A stretch of DNA of 64,000 nt from Inonotus obliquus (taxonomy: Eukaryota; Basidiomycota; Agaricomycetes; Hymenochaetales; Hymenochaetaceae), in NCBI GenBank assembly GCA_032164295.1, contig JAJHTX010000012.1, positions 1,550,001 through 1,614,000 on the forward strand. The letters run 5' to 3'. Shown piece by piece: positions 11,093 through 21,793 of the stretch. A program made the position numbers and the translations under genes. How positions within the stretch are numbered: position 1 is the first letter of the stretch; every line of letters begins with the position of its first letter. A model generated the notes under the pieces. The model made no database searches, was not told where the DNA came from, and was given only the letters and a program-made list of their open reading frames with translations.

Positions 11093-12220
11093 TTACATCT
11101 GCTGTTGCGGTATTCCAGCACCGTTCAGACCCGATGCAGTGCTATCCGATGGCAACTGCTTCCACGCATCCTCAACCATCTGCTGCTCGCTCTTCTTCAA
11201 ATCTCTTTTCTCCTGTCCTACCTGTCTCTTCTGCGCCCTCCTGCGAATCTTATCTGCAAGTTCCTCTATCTGCTTCACTTGCTTCTCTTCCAATTTGCGC
11301 TGGTACTTCGTATCTATGAGCGGACCTGCGTGATGTGCCTCACTATGCTTGGCCACTATGCACCTATTCAAGTACTCCAGTTGTTCCTCGACCCATTGGG
11401 GTGAATTGGCGAGGATCTCTAAATCTTCTCTGGCTTGTGCATCCGTTGTCACAAAGTCAGATGCCTTGAGAAGCTTTCCGTACTTCTTCTCAAGTTCCTT
11501 ATCGAGGCTATACTTGTTCTTGAAAGTAGTGACCAGGATGTCTATCGTGGTATTCATTAGCTCGACGCGAGACCTTCCAAGCTCTGCGCGTGCTTGCAGC
11601 TGGGAGATAGGGTCACTCGGCTCGGGCTGGGGCGCGCTGATGAACGCCTCAGGTTTATTGTTAAACTGTGCGGGGTCTGCGATTTCTGGGAGAGGAGGGA
11701 TTGGGGCGATGGGGATGGGTGTCGGAAATTGAGTAAGAGCTTCTACCTCGCCAACCTGGGGTACAGGACGACGGACTGGATGTCGAATGACAGGTGTGGG
11801 CTTCCGAACTTCAGCCTGTTGATTCATTACCTGGGCTGGGGCTTGAGGTTCGATCTGTTGGGCTAGGTCTGAGGCTGGAGCTTGAGATCCGGCCGGCTGA
11901 GCGACACCTTCGACTGCGGGCTGAGGACCAGCCTGCTGTGCTTCATTCTTCCATGGAGGTTCAGACTCGACCTTCTGGGTCTCATCCATAACAAGGACTA
12001 GAGTCTGTGCTTCAGTCGACAATGGAGCCTGATGATGAAGCTGCGATTCCAGCATGGGATGTATCTGGGGCTGTTCTTTCACCTCCAACTGGTTCTGTGC
12101 CTTGTCATCACCCAGCTGAACCTCCGATTGCAGCTTGGGATGAATCTGCGGTTCTGACTGACTGGCCCAATCTTCGTTGGCTATATTCTTGGAATTTGCA
12201 GGATTCTTGTCAGAACTCAT
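11093..12220 (-). CDS. Hypothetical Gln/Pro-rich protein with C-terminal coiled coil
   Basis: One uninterrupted exon, 375 residues. The first 200 residues are low-complexity, rich in Gln, Glu, Pro and Ala, with repeated short phrases such as QIHPKLQ / QIHPMLE and APAS/APAQ. Residues from about 205 are well ordered in composition: a helical, charged segment ending in a strongly basic heptad-like stretch (KQIEELADKIRRRAQKRQ), compatible with a coiled coil. No signal peptide or membrane segment is seen. I do not recognise the family. The absence of introns is unusual beside its neighbours, but the long unbroken frame and regular codon structure support a real gene. Confidence 0.65.
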   Translation of the reverse strand: MSSDKNPANSKNIANEDWASQSEPQIHPKLQSEVQLGDDKAQNQLEVKEQPQIHPMLESQLHHQAPLSTEAQTLVLVMDETQKVESEPPWKNEAQQAGPQPAVEGVAQPAGSQAPASDLAQQIEPQAPAQVMNQQAEVRKPTPVIRHPVRRPVPQVGEVEALTQFPTPIPIAPIPPLPEIADPAQFNNKPEAFISAPQPEPSDPISQLQARAELGRSRVELMNTTIDILVTTFKNKYSLDKELEKKYGKLLKASDFVTTDAQAREDLEILANSPQWVEEQLEYLNRCIVAKHSEAHHAGPLIDTKYQRKLEEKQVKQIEELADKIRRRAQKRQVGQEKRDLKKSEQQMVEDAWKQLPSDSTASGLNGAGIPQQQM

Positions 12221-12808
12221 AGATGATAACTTCGTTGATAATAACGAGCGTGAGTTTCTGGAATGCTGAAAGGGAGGGAAAGGAAAGGAGTGGTATGGAG
12301 CACCGATTAAGTGCTTAGAAGGAAGATGTCTGATGATTGCGATTGCAGACTTGGCTTGTCATCCTCTCTGTGTGCGTATTATGCACCCTCAATCGACCGG
12401 AAAGCATTGCGGTATACGAGATTCTGGGGCCTTGGGTGAAAGAGGTAAGTTTGCTCGACCATGACGAATGAGGCAAAGTGATTAATAATCTGAAATAAGG
12501 CTAGCGGAATGCCAAGAAGAAACAGGATAACGCTGGAAACTTATACCGTTGAATTGGCCATAGAATCGCTAGGATTGGGTGATAGGAAAGTGGAAGTCGA
12601 TTTGTGGTGAGAATCGAAAAGTAGTGCTGGTATTACGTGGATGAAGGTGAGATCATGATTCACTGTTACGTGCGCCAAAGTTAAACAGTAGCCTTGATTC
12701 GGGTTGTCTATCATCTGCATTATAATCGACGGAAGTCATTATTAGGCGTCAGCTAGCACCCGTGTTCCAGAGGTCGGGTTTGCCATCCATCCGATTCGAA
12801 CGAAGCGT

Positions 12809-12838
12809 GCCGAAGCCGAAGCCGAAGCCGAAGCCGAG
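12809..12838. repeat. (GCCGAA)n microsatellite
   Basis: About five tandem copies of the hexamer GCCGAA, about 310-340 bases upstream of the peroxidase start codon. Confidence 0.8.
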
Positions 12839-13040
12839 GACAATTTCCAAAAATGGCCGAAACACGTGTACTTACATAATACATGGTCACTTCTTCGGGT
12901 CCGTTTTGTTTTGACAGCTTCCCATCCTGCCGTAACTAATTTCAAGTGTATTTTAAACGTGCCGCATCATCGTATGGAAGCCGAGTAAAACTTGCTTGGT
13001 TTGCGGGGAAGGTTGATGGGTGGGAGCCTTTTGGTAGAGT

Positions 13041-13048
13041 TATATAAA
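13041..13048 (+). promoter_or_regulatory. TATA box of the peroxidase gene
   Basis: TATATAAA, 111 bases before the ATG at 13152. A second similar box (TTATATAG) lies near 13077. Either could position the transcript start. Confidence 0.5.
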
Positions 13049-13151
13049 CTCTCTCCGAGTTGCGTGGGTGGTTGTCTTTATATAGTCCCCTTCCCCTCCT
13101 TCCCCTCCTCGCCTCGACTTCCCTGCTAATAGGTGTCAGGAATATTTCATA

Positions 13152-14411
13152 ATGCTCCTGTTCAAAGCCCTCTCAAGAATCTTCCGCTCTATCTCTAGCT
13201 TCCTTTGTGGACTCGTGATCAACCTCGCCGTCTTCTCAAGTGATTTTGTACTGTTCCTTTTGAATCTTGTGTCGTTTAAGCGGAAGGTTGGGGAAGTGAC
13301 GTTGAAGGGCGATGTTGGGTTTGGTGGGAAGTGGCCGGAGTATAGACCACCGAGAGAGGGAGATAGTAGGTCTTGTTGTCCTGCGTTGAATGCTTTGGCT
13401 AATCATGGTGAGTAAATGTTTCTTTCTCTTTCTTGATGTTAACGCTCGATGTTTGCTTGTCTAATTTTATTTCGCTATGCTTTTCATTTGAGATAGGTAT
13501 TATACCCCGAGACGGTCGAAACATCCCATACAAAGATCTAAGCACGGCAATTCGTAAAACGTACAATTTCGCACCGACGTTTTGTTATTTTGTGCCAAAG
13601 TATATGGCGGAGTTGCTTACGAGGGATCATAAAAAGGATACGATCAATTTACATGATTTCAATGTTCATAATGGGATCGAACATGATGCTTCTTTGACTC
13701 GTGAGTTGTTTTAGTATCCGCTCTCCCTCCTCCCTTCGACGATCTATACCCTCCATTCATTCATATTTCCTACATATACTAACCACACTCCGTTTTCCCA
13801 GGCCATGACGTCTATCACCAACCAGACCAAGCCAAACCAGCCATAGACCTAATCGAAGACTTACTCGCCTCCGCTACTGGCCCGAACAACACTCTGACAA
13901 CACGTGACCTTTCGGTGGTTTCGTCAAGACGCCGGAGGGAAGCGAGAGAGAGGAATACGACGTTTACGTTGTCGACTTTTCACAAGTTGTTTGGAAGTTC
14001 AAAGTACGTGTTTTTGTTTCTTTATTTCATTCTCTGGGTTCATCCCCTCCCTTCCTCGGTGATTACTGACGAATAAAACTCCCCTTTTTTTTTCTTTCTA
14101 TGAAAATGGATAACACCAATAGTTCTTCAACGCTTATAACGATATTCGGAGGACGAGTGGACGATTTATCGATTTTACTTAAAGAAGAACGTATACCTGA
14201 TGGATGGGAATCGCGTATTCGTGATCCTTTTGGATTGACGTTTGCAAAGTTTAATATGACGGTGTTTGGTGTGGAGTTGGGGATTGATGGGTCGAGAGGG
14301 TTGGGCGGGGGTGAAGATCATGACGATGGTAACGGTAGTGGTAATGCGGGACATGCGGAACGTGGGAGAGGTGTGAGTGTGAGTGAGGTTTCGCAGGATG
14401 AGAAGATTTAG
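13152..14411 (+). CDS. Heme-thiolate peroxidase (chloroperoxidase / unspecific peroxygenase family)
   Basis: Four exons: 13152-13407, 13497-13700, 13802-14003, 14123-14411; 316 residues. Members use a cysteine-ligated heme and peroxide for halogenation or oxygen transfer. The diagnostic segment CCPALNALANHG, then IPRDGR, lies at residues 75-93. The heme ligand should be Cys76, in a CCP rather than the usual PCP setting. The acid-base motif EHD (residues 147-149) follows, with ASLTR after it, as in the shorter-type enzymes. Residues 17-42 are strongly hydrophobic (a signal anchor or membrane segment), so the enzyme may be membrane-bound rather than freely secreted. The tail is Gly/Asp-rich and charged. 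Substrate is unknown. Confidence 0.85.
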
Positions 14412-15025
14412 GAGGTTGTCGAGCTTGAGGGATGATGGATAATGGATAATGGATGGATTGTTGAATACTAGTTTGAAGTTTGAAGTTTGAATTTTGGAGG
14501 TTTGGAGGTTTGACACGCTTGATATTGCTGTTTGTATTGATGTACGTATCTTGTTATGATTCCGAAATCTAGTCTAATAAAGGTGATCCGATACGTGTAC
14601 AGTGTACAGATAGAATGAATTGATTGGGTTTGATGGCTTAAGGCTTGTGGCATATACTTACAGTGTCCCTCCGAGTCACGAGTCGGAGTGTAGACCACTA
14701 GCAAAAGTCACATCATAAACTGAACTAAACTAGACTGCCACCAACTCAACGTAACTTACGATATCCCCGAAGAGATGACTGATTCTAATGCCCACAACGA
14801 GCGGTTTAATCATGATGAAAACTAGTCTTAGCATTGTTTGTTTAGTTCGACAAGTGACACCAAGTTTGCCACGTCGCTTTCTGAAGCGGACTAATGGGGA
14901 TGGGTGTTAGTATACAAGCAATTGTTATCGCTATCTTCAGGCATAGGAAGGAAAGAAGGAAAAGGCAGTAGAAAGAACTTTCATCCATATATCCTCCACA
15001 TCAAGACCCAAAACCCTCACAGATT
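14412..15025. other. Convergent intergenic region
   Basis: 3' ends of the peroxidase (plus) and the hydratase (minus) face each other here. It contains short direct repeats (GGATAATGGATAATGGATGGA near 14435 and GAAGTTTGAAGTTTGAA near 14475). No gene is supported. Confidence 0.5.
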
Positions 15026-16542
15026 CTACAACTTACTCTTCTCCTTCCTAACATGAACAAACGCACTCCCACCTCCAAGTACGACTTTCCCACTTTCCAA
15101 ATCCTTAGTTTCAAAAACAACTTCCGTTACCCCATCCACTCCTTCTTCAATGATCCAAATGGATGTTTCTAATGTATCTCCTGGACGAACGGGACTGGTA
15201 AACCGTGCGCCGAAGAATCGGAGTGTGGAAGGATCGTTTTTACCGATCGTTGATAGGACATGGCGAGCGGCGAATCCAAATGTACTCAGACCGTGAAGGA
15301 TGACTCCGCCGAAGGAAGCTGCTTTGCCGATACTTGGATCTGGACAGCGGAATGGCGACACAAGCACGATAGGATGATAGGATATTATAATCCAGAAACT
15401 ACAAAAGAGACAAAAGACAAAAGACGAACCGATGTGTAACGGGTTATAATCAGCTGTCAAACGATATATAATAGCTTGTTCGGGCAACGTCTTGTCTTTT
15501 ACAACCCAATCTGGTTTCCGGTCCTTTGGGATGGGACTCGCAGATGGTGGACCCGCAATTGACTTGGAGAATTTTTGACCTGTGATTTTGGAGCCGACGT
15601 GAAATGCTGCGCTCTATTCCAATAACATAATGATCAATCTGTTTGGATAGGAACGTCGTGTTAGATGAGAGTGGCATACGTAGCATTTAGCATACGGCGT
15701 CCCTTGAGGATCGAGGAGAAGAGACTCCTGGTCAATGATCACGCCCGACTCTAGGATAAGATTGAATATATCAACAAGATAGCCCTCCGTCCCCGCGTCC
15801 AACGATACTCACTATTTTCATGAATCCCAACAATCTTCTTCGTAACCTTCCACCCTGGGCCACTCACAAGAGGTAGAGGCTTAAGAATCTCGATCGTCTG
15901 CGAACCATGGACCTTAAACGCATCCAGCATTAGACAAGAGCCTCCAACAATAACAGACACCACGATAAAGCACGCGATGAATTGACGGAGGAAAGAAGTG
16001 ATTCAAGAAGTTGATGTGAATGAGACTCACAACACGATTCGGATCAAACTCCGGTAACCCAGGTACCGCACGCGACTTCACGCGGTCTTTGAAGAGGTTG
16101 ACGTCTTGACCTTCGCCTTTCAGAGGGAGAGCGACCGGATAGATTGGAAATGCCGCAAAGCGCGGGTCTTCATACGCAATGATACAGCGTAGGAGTGCAT
16201 CAAGGTCAAGAGGGGTTTCATAGGAGGTGAGAGATCACGAAAGCTTACGGAGTTCTAGTGTATGAGGATGCAAGTCAATGGGGTACCTTGATGCGAGCAG
16301 TTGTGTATCTCACCATAAACAAAAGGTAAATCATCCTTCTTGAACCCAATCCCAACAGCGTACAAGAGTAGGTCTCGACGATTCCAAGCAACCTATTTGA
16401 AGAGCGAAGTGTTAAATCGCAAGCATTAGTCTTGCTTTGTTGCGGTTCTTCATTCGAAGTATGCTATAAGGCTATAGATGACACGCACTGGTTCACTGTC
16501 GAGCTCGAATCCAATAGCTTTTTCCAGTTCTGCTGAGGCCAT
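15026..16542 (-). CDS. Peroxisomal MaoC-type (R)-enoyl-CoA hydratase 2
   Basis: Eight exons, from the start: 16542-16489, 16392-16314, 16254-16249, 16167-16031, 15912-15813, 15750-15680, 15613-15430, 15339-15026; 314 residues. It is a double hot-dog hydratase 2, hydrating trans-2-enoyl-CoA to (3R)-hydroxyacyl-CoA in peroxisomal beta-oxidation. The catalytic signature DYNPLH, with Asp204 and His209, is followed by [17 protein letters not shown]. The C-terminus is SKL, a perfect PTS1 signal. In most fungi this domain is also found fused to dehydrogenase domains in Fox2; here it is free-standing. The third exon is only 6 bases. Skipping it also keeps frame but would delete two residues from the Y-E-x3-F segment whose spacing the family conserves, so inclusion is preferred. 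Confidence 0.85.
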
Positions 16543-16799
16543 GATGGTAAAGGAAAAGGACAGTCTGGGAGAGGACAAGACCTCAACTCGTGATTTGCCG
16601 GTTACTGCCGGCTATTGGTTGAGCGGGAGTAATCAATTTGCCGGTCAGAAGCCCAGATTTACATGCCATCGTTCTTTGCATTGAGTGTGAGGAAGTCTAC
16701 GAATGACATTACATACTTATAATACAACTTCCGCGCGTATATTCCAGGACACATGGAACGCAGAACAGTCCCTCAGTAAGGTGGATACACGACAAAAAC

Positions 16800-18811
16800 T
16801 CACAAAGCTTTCCTCCCAACCCGTACATTCCCAGAAAAAGGTAAACCTGTCAGCTCAAAAACATGACCAGCTTCCTCATCATCTCCATCTCCATCCTTAA
16901 CGGGCAGCCCGTCCACAGCAACACCAACAGCAGCTGTTCCATTAACACCTGCAAGCGCTCCCTCTCTCCCGCTAAATAATACCTTCGAAACAAAGCTTCG
17001 TAGAAGATGATCTCGGCCTGGGAGTACTTCAAGTGGCACATCTACAACTTGAGCTGTGACCTCATATGCTGTGTTGTTGTCATTGTTGTTGGGCTCTGAG
17101 ACGGGTGTGCTATGAGCCGGTAGCCAATCGTCCGGACGGATTCGCGCAAACGCACGTTTCGGAAGAGGGGAGGGGAGCGGGTCTTTAGGAATTGTATAGC
17201 GGCCATCGTTGCTGTCCTTCAGTGTACGAGATGGCTCGTCGACGTCATCGTCAGATGGGACTTCACCGTCAAATACGAGAACGTCTGGCCAGATCTTCCG
17301 CGCATCGACAAGTACGTTGATTCCAGAAGGAAGAACAACGTACGCGTTAATCGTTCCACTGGCAAGCACGCTTTCCCCTCGCAGATTAATGCGCATGTCC
17401 TTAATATGCACATCCCGGAGTATTTTGGGCTTGGGGTGCGGTGCCGGGAATAACGCAGGAATACGAAGGGAAGGGAAAAGCGGCGTACCCAGGACAATAG
17501 GTGCGTCCTGCCCAGCTAAGTACGAGGAAAGAAACGAAGAGAGAAGCGGGGCCGAGGAGCGTGGAAGCGGTGGGACTGTACCGCTGAGACAAAGTGTAAT
17601 GTTAGGGTGAGTGAGCGAGAAGGGCTTGGTTTGACCAGTTGCAACTGTCACAGGCTCGATTGACTTATTCGTATCAGACAACGACACGGAGAATGGAACG
17701 TAAGGAACTCTTGCGTTCAGAGAAGTGGGAAATGGATCTATGAGAGATGCAGTCGCCTTGATAGACACGGCGTGATTCACGGTTGAAATGTTGAATGATC
17801 TGAGAGTGATCAGGTCTGAAAGACCAGGAAACGGGGTCCCCTTTCCTGGGAGAGGTAGACCAGGTAATTCGGGGACTAGTTTGATGGTGAGCATGTAGGA
17901 TGCACGAAGAATGAATGTAAGAGGTACGTACTCTTGATGTGAGAAGTGACGGCAACAGCATCCTGGGACACATTCAAACGTCGTCTCCAGCTTTGAACAT
18001 CTTTAGCGCCTCCGATAACAGATAAATGATGTATCTCGGCCTGAACCACTAATTCTCCGTCTCTCCAAGCCTGTTGAGCGACTGCTGTGAGATCATCCGT
18101 GTTATCCGTCACATTTACGAGAACAGGGAAAGACAAATTCGTCAACCATGAAGAATCCTCAGGTCGGTCGAGCGTTAACGGAACGGAGACCGTCGGGAGC
18201 GTCATGTTTGCTATGTGCTTGCCTCTGGAGTATAAGGAGGTATCGTCTGCAGAAAGCGTTACCGCGTGTAAGTGTCGCGCAAGCCAGCGCGCAATCGTCC
18301 TCCGAATCTTCGATGAACCGGGGTCCACCTTCTCATTGTTATCCGCTCTCAATATCACATCAATAGCAGTCCCTGCGTCCAATCCAACTTTCATATCAAC
18401 TTGAACCCATACAGACCCCTCAGTTGCGTTCAGGATGTCTACACGTTCAGGACCCCTCACTACCACCGCACGGTCGAGCACTTCATCGCGCACGGAGTTG
18501 GACAATTTCGGCGAATACGAATACGTCAAAGCGAAAAGAACGATGATAACTATCAGACATAACCCTAGAGTGGTGAAAAAGACGGTTGTGAGGAGGAAGA
18601 CCAGCCGTCTACGGCGACGAAAGGAGGAGCGACTTGACGGATCGATATCTTGGATAAGCGGTGATGAGGTGTCGAGCAAGGGTGTTGTTTCCGAGGCTTC
18701 TTCAGGTGGCGCGCGACTTTTTCCCTTTCTTCGAGCATTGTCGTCGGCGTCGACCCCGTTGAGCTGCGGGTCCATGGTGGAACCTGAGCGAGTGTGAAAG
18801 GCATGTGTCAT
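16800..18811 (-). CDS. Single-pass membrane protein, DUF3712-like
   Basis: Two exons: 18811-17932 and 17875-16800; 651 residues from the first ATG. An internal ATG at 18775 has a better context (CCACCATGG) and would give 639 residues. Layout: acidic and Ser-rich N-terminus with a TTPLLDT dileucine-type sorting motif (about 42-48), an Arg cluster, one membrane helix (about 70-97), then a long lumenal part with many N-x-S/T sites and repeated beta-rich modules. This type II layout fits fungal DUF3712 proteins; yeast Tag1 (vacuolar membrane) is a possible distant relative. That assignment is by overall impression only. A vacuolar or late-endosomal location is inferred from the dileucine motif. 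Confidence 0.7.
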
Positions 18812-18843
18812 TTTTAGGTATAGTCACGCAAATGTCACTATCT

Positions 18844-18855
18844 CATCACGTGATG
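18844..18855. promoter_or_regulatory. CACGTG palindrome in a divergent promoter
   Basis: CATCACGTGATG is a perfect 12-base palindrome centred on the E-box CACGTG, in the 161-base gap between the minus-strand gene starting at 18811 and the plus-strand gene starting at 18973. bHLH factors bind such sites in fungi, so it could regulate both genes. Binding is inferred. Confidence 0.45.
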
Positions 18856-18972
18856 TGACCAAGAACTACACAACTAGTTATCGATTAGTTATTGATTTCT
18901 GAATTCCTGTCACTTTCTGTATCCATACATCATGAGTTACAGATAGAACTAACGCATCTGATAATTGGACAA

Positions 18973-20228
18973 ATGGTGCAAAAGATATTTGCGCAAATGG
19001 AAGCATCGAGAGCACGTGATGAGCCCTTTCGCGCCAAACAACACTTGCAGAACAACTCACCGCCTCCAACTAGCTCTTCCACGCCCATGGCCAAGCTACA
19101 CAAAAGTCCACCTAGAATGAGCTCTCAAACCACTTCATTCTATTCATACTCAGCCCATCCGACATCATCGACGGACTCGGTTGGCAACGGTTGGGATATC
19201 TGGCATCCTACAACAGGCTATAGGAGTGGTCCAGGTGCTGGTGTACGAGGAGACACACGTTCGATGGCTTCGGAACCTGCTTCTTTCGTCTCGCGAACTA
19301 TGTCTTATGCGCAGGGTCAACTTGACGCATTGGCCAAGTATCGTAGTGGGCATTCGTATTCTAAAAGTGGAGTGGATCAACTTGTTCAACGGCCTGTCGC
19401 TGGCAAAATGGCATCCACACCGCAATTACGCTCGCAGGGCTCTGCGTATTTAAATTACTCATCTCAGTCGCATGGTCTCGCGCCGTATTCGTCTTCCTAC
19501 TCTTCTTCTGGCTACAACTACGGGAACGAATATGTTCCGGCTCCGAAAACGGAGAGTGAGAGATATTGGGCATACCGCGCGATTGTTGCTGAAGTTAAGT
19601 TGGCTGAAAGGATGGGTGTGAGGAGCGAAGAGGTTGAGAGGATGAAGGACGAGCTGAGGAGACAGGTATGCGCTATTTCTTCACAACTTCGTGATCGAAA
19701 AGATGGACCATAACGTGACTTGCTAATGTTAATACTGTTGATGACATGTTAGACATCCGGAGATGCAAAGAACTCGTATTATGAAGACCACGTATTAAAA
19801 CTGGAAAGACTTGCTGTACGTCTCTCGCTACTCCGCCTTCTCACGTACCAATCCCGAAGCTAATCGATTTGGAATCCGGAATGTTTGAACACGAAAAGCT
19901 CGGACTAATATCAACCATCATCTTAATAACCCTCATCCTGCTCTTCCGAAACTCATCAGAAGACAAACCATCAAATTCGAAAAATCGAGCTTTTCGGCCT
20001 CATCTTACGATTCCGATTCTATCACCTTTTACGTCTATCGTAAGTGTTCGATGCTTATTGCTCATCCATTCCCGCGATGTGGTGTGCTTTCTGATACTGA
20101 TGGATGTTATCCAGGTAGAGCATGAAGACTCGAAGTTTGGATTTCGGACGACAGCTGCGTTTTTAGTTGTACTCGGATGTGTGATATATGCGATGTTTAG
20201 ACATTGGTTACGCCAACGTCCGCGATAG
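18973..20228 (+). CDS. Hypothetical Ser/Tyr-rich membrane protein
   Basis: Four exons: 18973-19665, 19753-19815, 19860-20039, 20115-20228; 349 residues. The N-terminal 200 residues are low-complexity, rich in Ser, Tyr, Gly and Pro. Residues about 205-250 (ESERYWAYRAIVAEVKLAERM onward) are charged and helical and may form a coiled coil. Two hydrophobic segments follow (ISTIILITLILLF and AAFLVVLGCVIYAMF), the last just before a short basic C-terminus ending RQRPR. I do not recognise the family. The first in-frame ATG is at 18973, with a second at 18997; upstream sequence in the same frame lacks ATG. A tail-anchored or hairpin membrane protein is plausible. Confidence 0.6.
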
Positions 20229-20449
20229 CAGGAGAGTTGGGTATTGGTTGGTTGTAGGTTTCGTTCTTTTTCTCTGTTTCTCACTCGACATTGATAGATA
20301 TCTACCAAATCATTTCATTGCATTACAATTCAATCATTTCAAACCTCTAGGGCTATATGTACACGGATCACAATTTACATGTCTCTATTCTATCATCTTC
20401 CAATCCAAAAGGATCAATAAAATGTGTCACTTGCATACAATCGATACAA

Positions 20450-21793
20450 TCATTTATCAGCAAGTGAGGTCTGGAGTTTCGGTATCTCAGAAACAATATG
20501 CTCAACGAGTTGGCGCATAACTTCTGCTTTGGCTTTCCCCGTCTCAAGGACTTCTTCGTGCGAAACCGTCACAGTTTGCGGGGGTTCGATCTTCTTGCCT
20601 GCGAGCTATATCATACCAGGATCAGACCAATATCAAAATGACAAGTCAATCAACAACGAATTGACCAAGAAGAGTGAAAAAAGAATCAAACGCAATAGAA
20701 CGCACCTCTGCTTCAACCTCCTCCTTGATACTCCTATATCTCTCAGGAATAACAACCATATTCGTAACCAGACTAAGGACCATAACCTCCATCCCTTCCT
20801 CTCTAGCAACAACAACTTCCGGAATAGTACTCATACCAACAACATCAGCTCCAACACTTCTTAGAAATCGACCTTCTGCTGGGGTTTCGTATGTTGGACC
20901 TGAGACCCAAGCATAGACGCCTTCAGTTATTGAAGATGATGGGAGCTGGAGGGAATGGGATGCGAGGAAGGCTAGGCGACGGAGAGAGGGGGAGTAGGCG
21001 TTTGAGAGAGGGAGGAAACGAGTGTGGGAGGGGGAGGTTATTGGTCCCAGGAGTGGGTGGAGGGAACCGCTTAAGTTGGGAACGGCGAAGTGATCTTGGA
21101 TGACTACAACTGGAGGAGTTGGGATGCTTGGGTTAGAGAGGGTGGTTTTGTGGAGAGAGGAGAGGAGGACGGACTGGTGCCTACTGGGATGTTTGGATTT
21201 AAAGATCCTGCTGCGTTCGTAACTGTTATGCAATAGTGTGCATTTAAGCCTCTGGACGGTCGGAAGAGGATGTTGGAACGTACTGATAAGATACTCGACT
21301 CCGAGCTTCTTCATTACTCGTACCGGGTACGTTACCGTCTTCAAGGGGTAGCCTTCATATGGATGAAACTATCTAGCCCAAGATTGTAACCACGATCTTA
21401 CATTCCTCTAATAAGTGCATTTGGACTTACCCGTCCGAGCATTGCCACGACAGGAACGCCTTCACCTGGTCCAACAAGCCCGAAAGCGAGAAGGCTCTTA
21501 TGCCCAGTTACTATCAAACAATCAAACCAGATACGAGCCCAAATGCATATCAGTATCCTCATCATCAAATACCCGAAGCACATACCCGTACTCCTCCCAA
21601 ACCCCTCCAATTCATCATACGGGATGAGTACGGATTCTCTCAAGCTATCTGCAAGCGTGCTTAACCCTGATCCACATATGATTCCTACTTTGGGTGAAGC
21701 AAGTTTGGAAGGGATACGAGATTGGAGAGTTTGATGTGTTAAGTTGAGGAGATCAGTGAGGGGTTTGAGCGGTGTTGCTGTTACGTTTGACAT
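20450..21793 (-). CDS. PNP1: Purine nucleoside phosphorylase
   Basis: Six exons, from the start: 21793-21586, 21510-21431, 21368-21284, 21222-21175, 21109-20706, 20605-20450; 326 residues. The cytosolic trimeric enzyme splits inosine and guanosine with phosphate (purine salvage). Visible family features are VGIICGSGLS (phosphate binding), GHKSLL, YEGYPL, ITNAAGSLNP, VVIQDH, YETPAE and VGMSTIPEVVVARE before the C-terminal helix. The start is the first ATG in frame; further upstream the frame has only TTG. Intron 4 has a less common donor (GTCCGT). The promoter side carries a (CCT)8 repeat. Confidence in the family is high; the symbol follows the yeast orthologue. Confidence 0.9.

Larger units (their letters stand above)
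12221..13151. other. Divergent intergenic region with promoters
   Basis: Lies between the minus-strand gene at 11093-12220 and the peroxidase at 13152, so it should hold both promoters. It contains the hexanucleotide repeat at 12809-12838 and TATA-like boxes at 13041 and about 13077. No gene is supported. Confidence 0.5.

Noticed and set aside
16168..16313. Joining hydratase exon 2 directly to exon 4 as one long intron
   Set aside because: It keeps frame but shortens the Y-E-x3-F region by two residues relative to the family. Kept only as a possible minor isoform.
18892..18972. N-terminal extension of the Ser/Tyr-rich protein
   Set aside because: The frame opens with TTG. The first ATG is at 18973.
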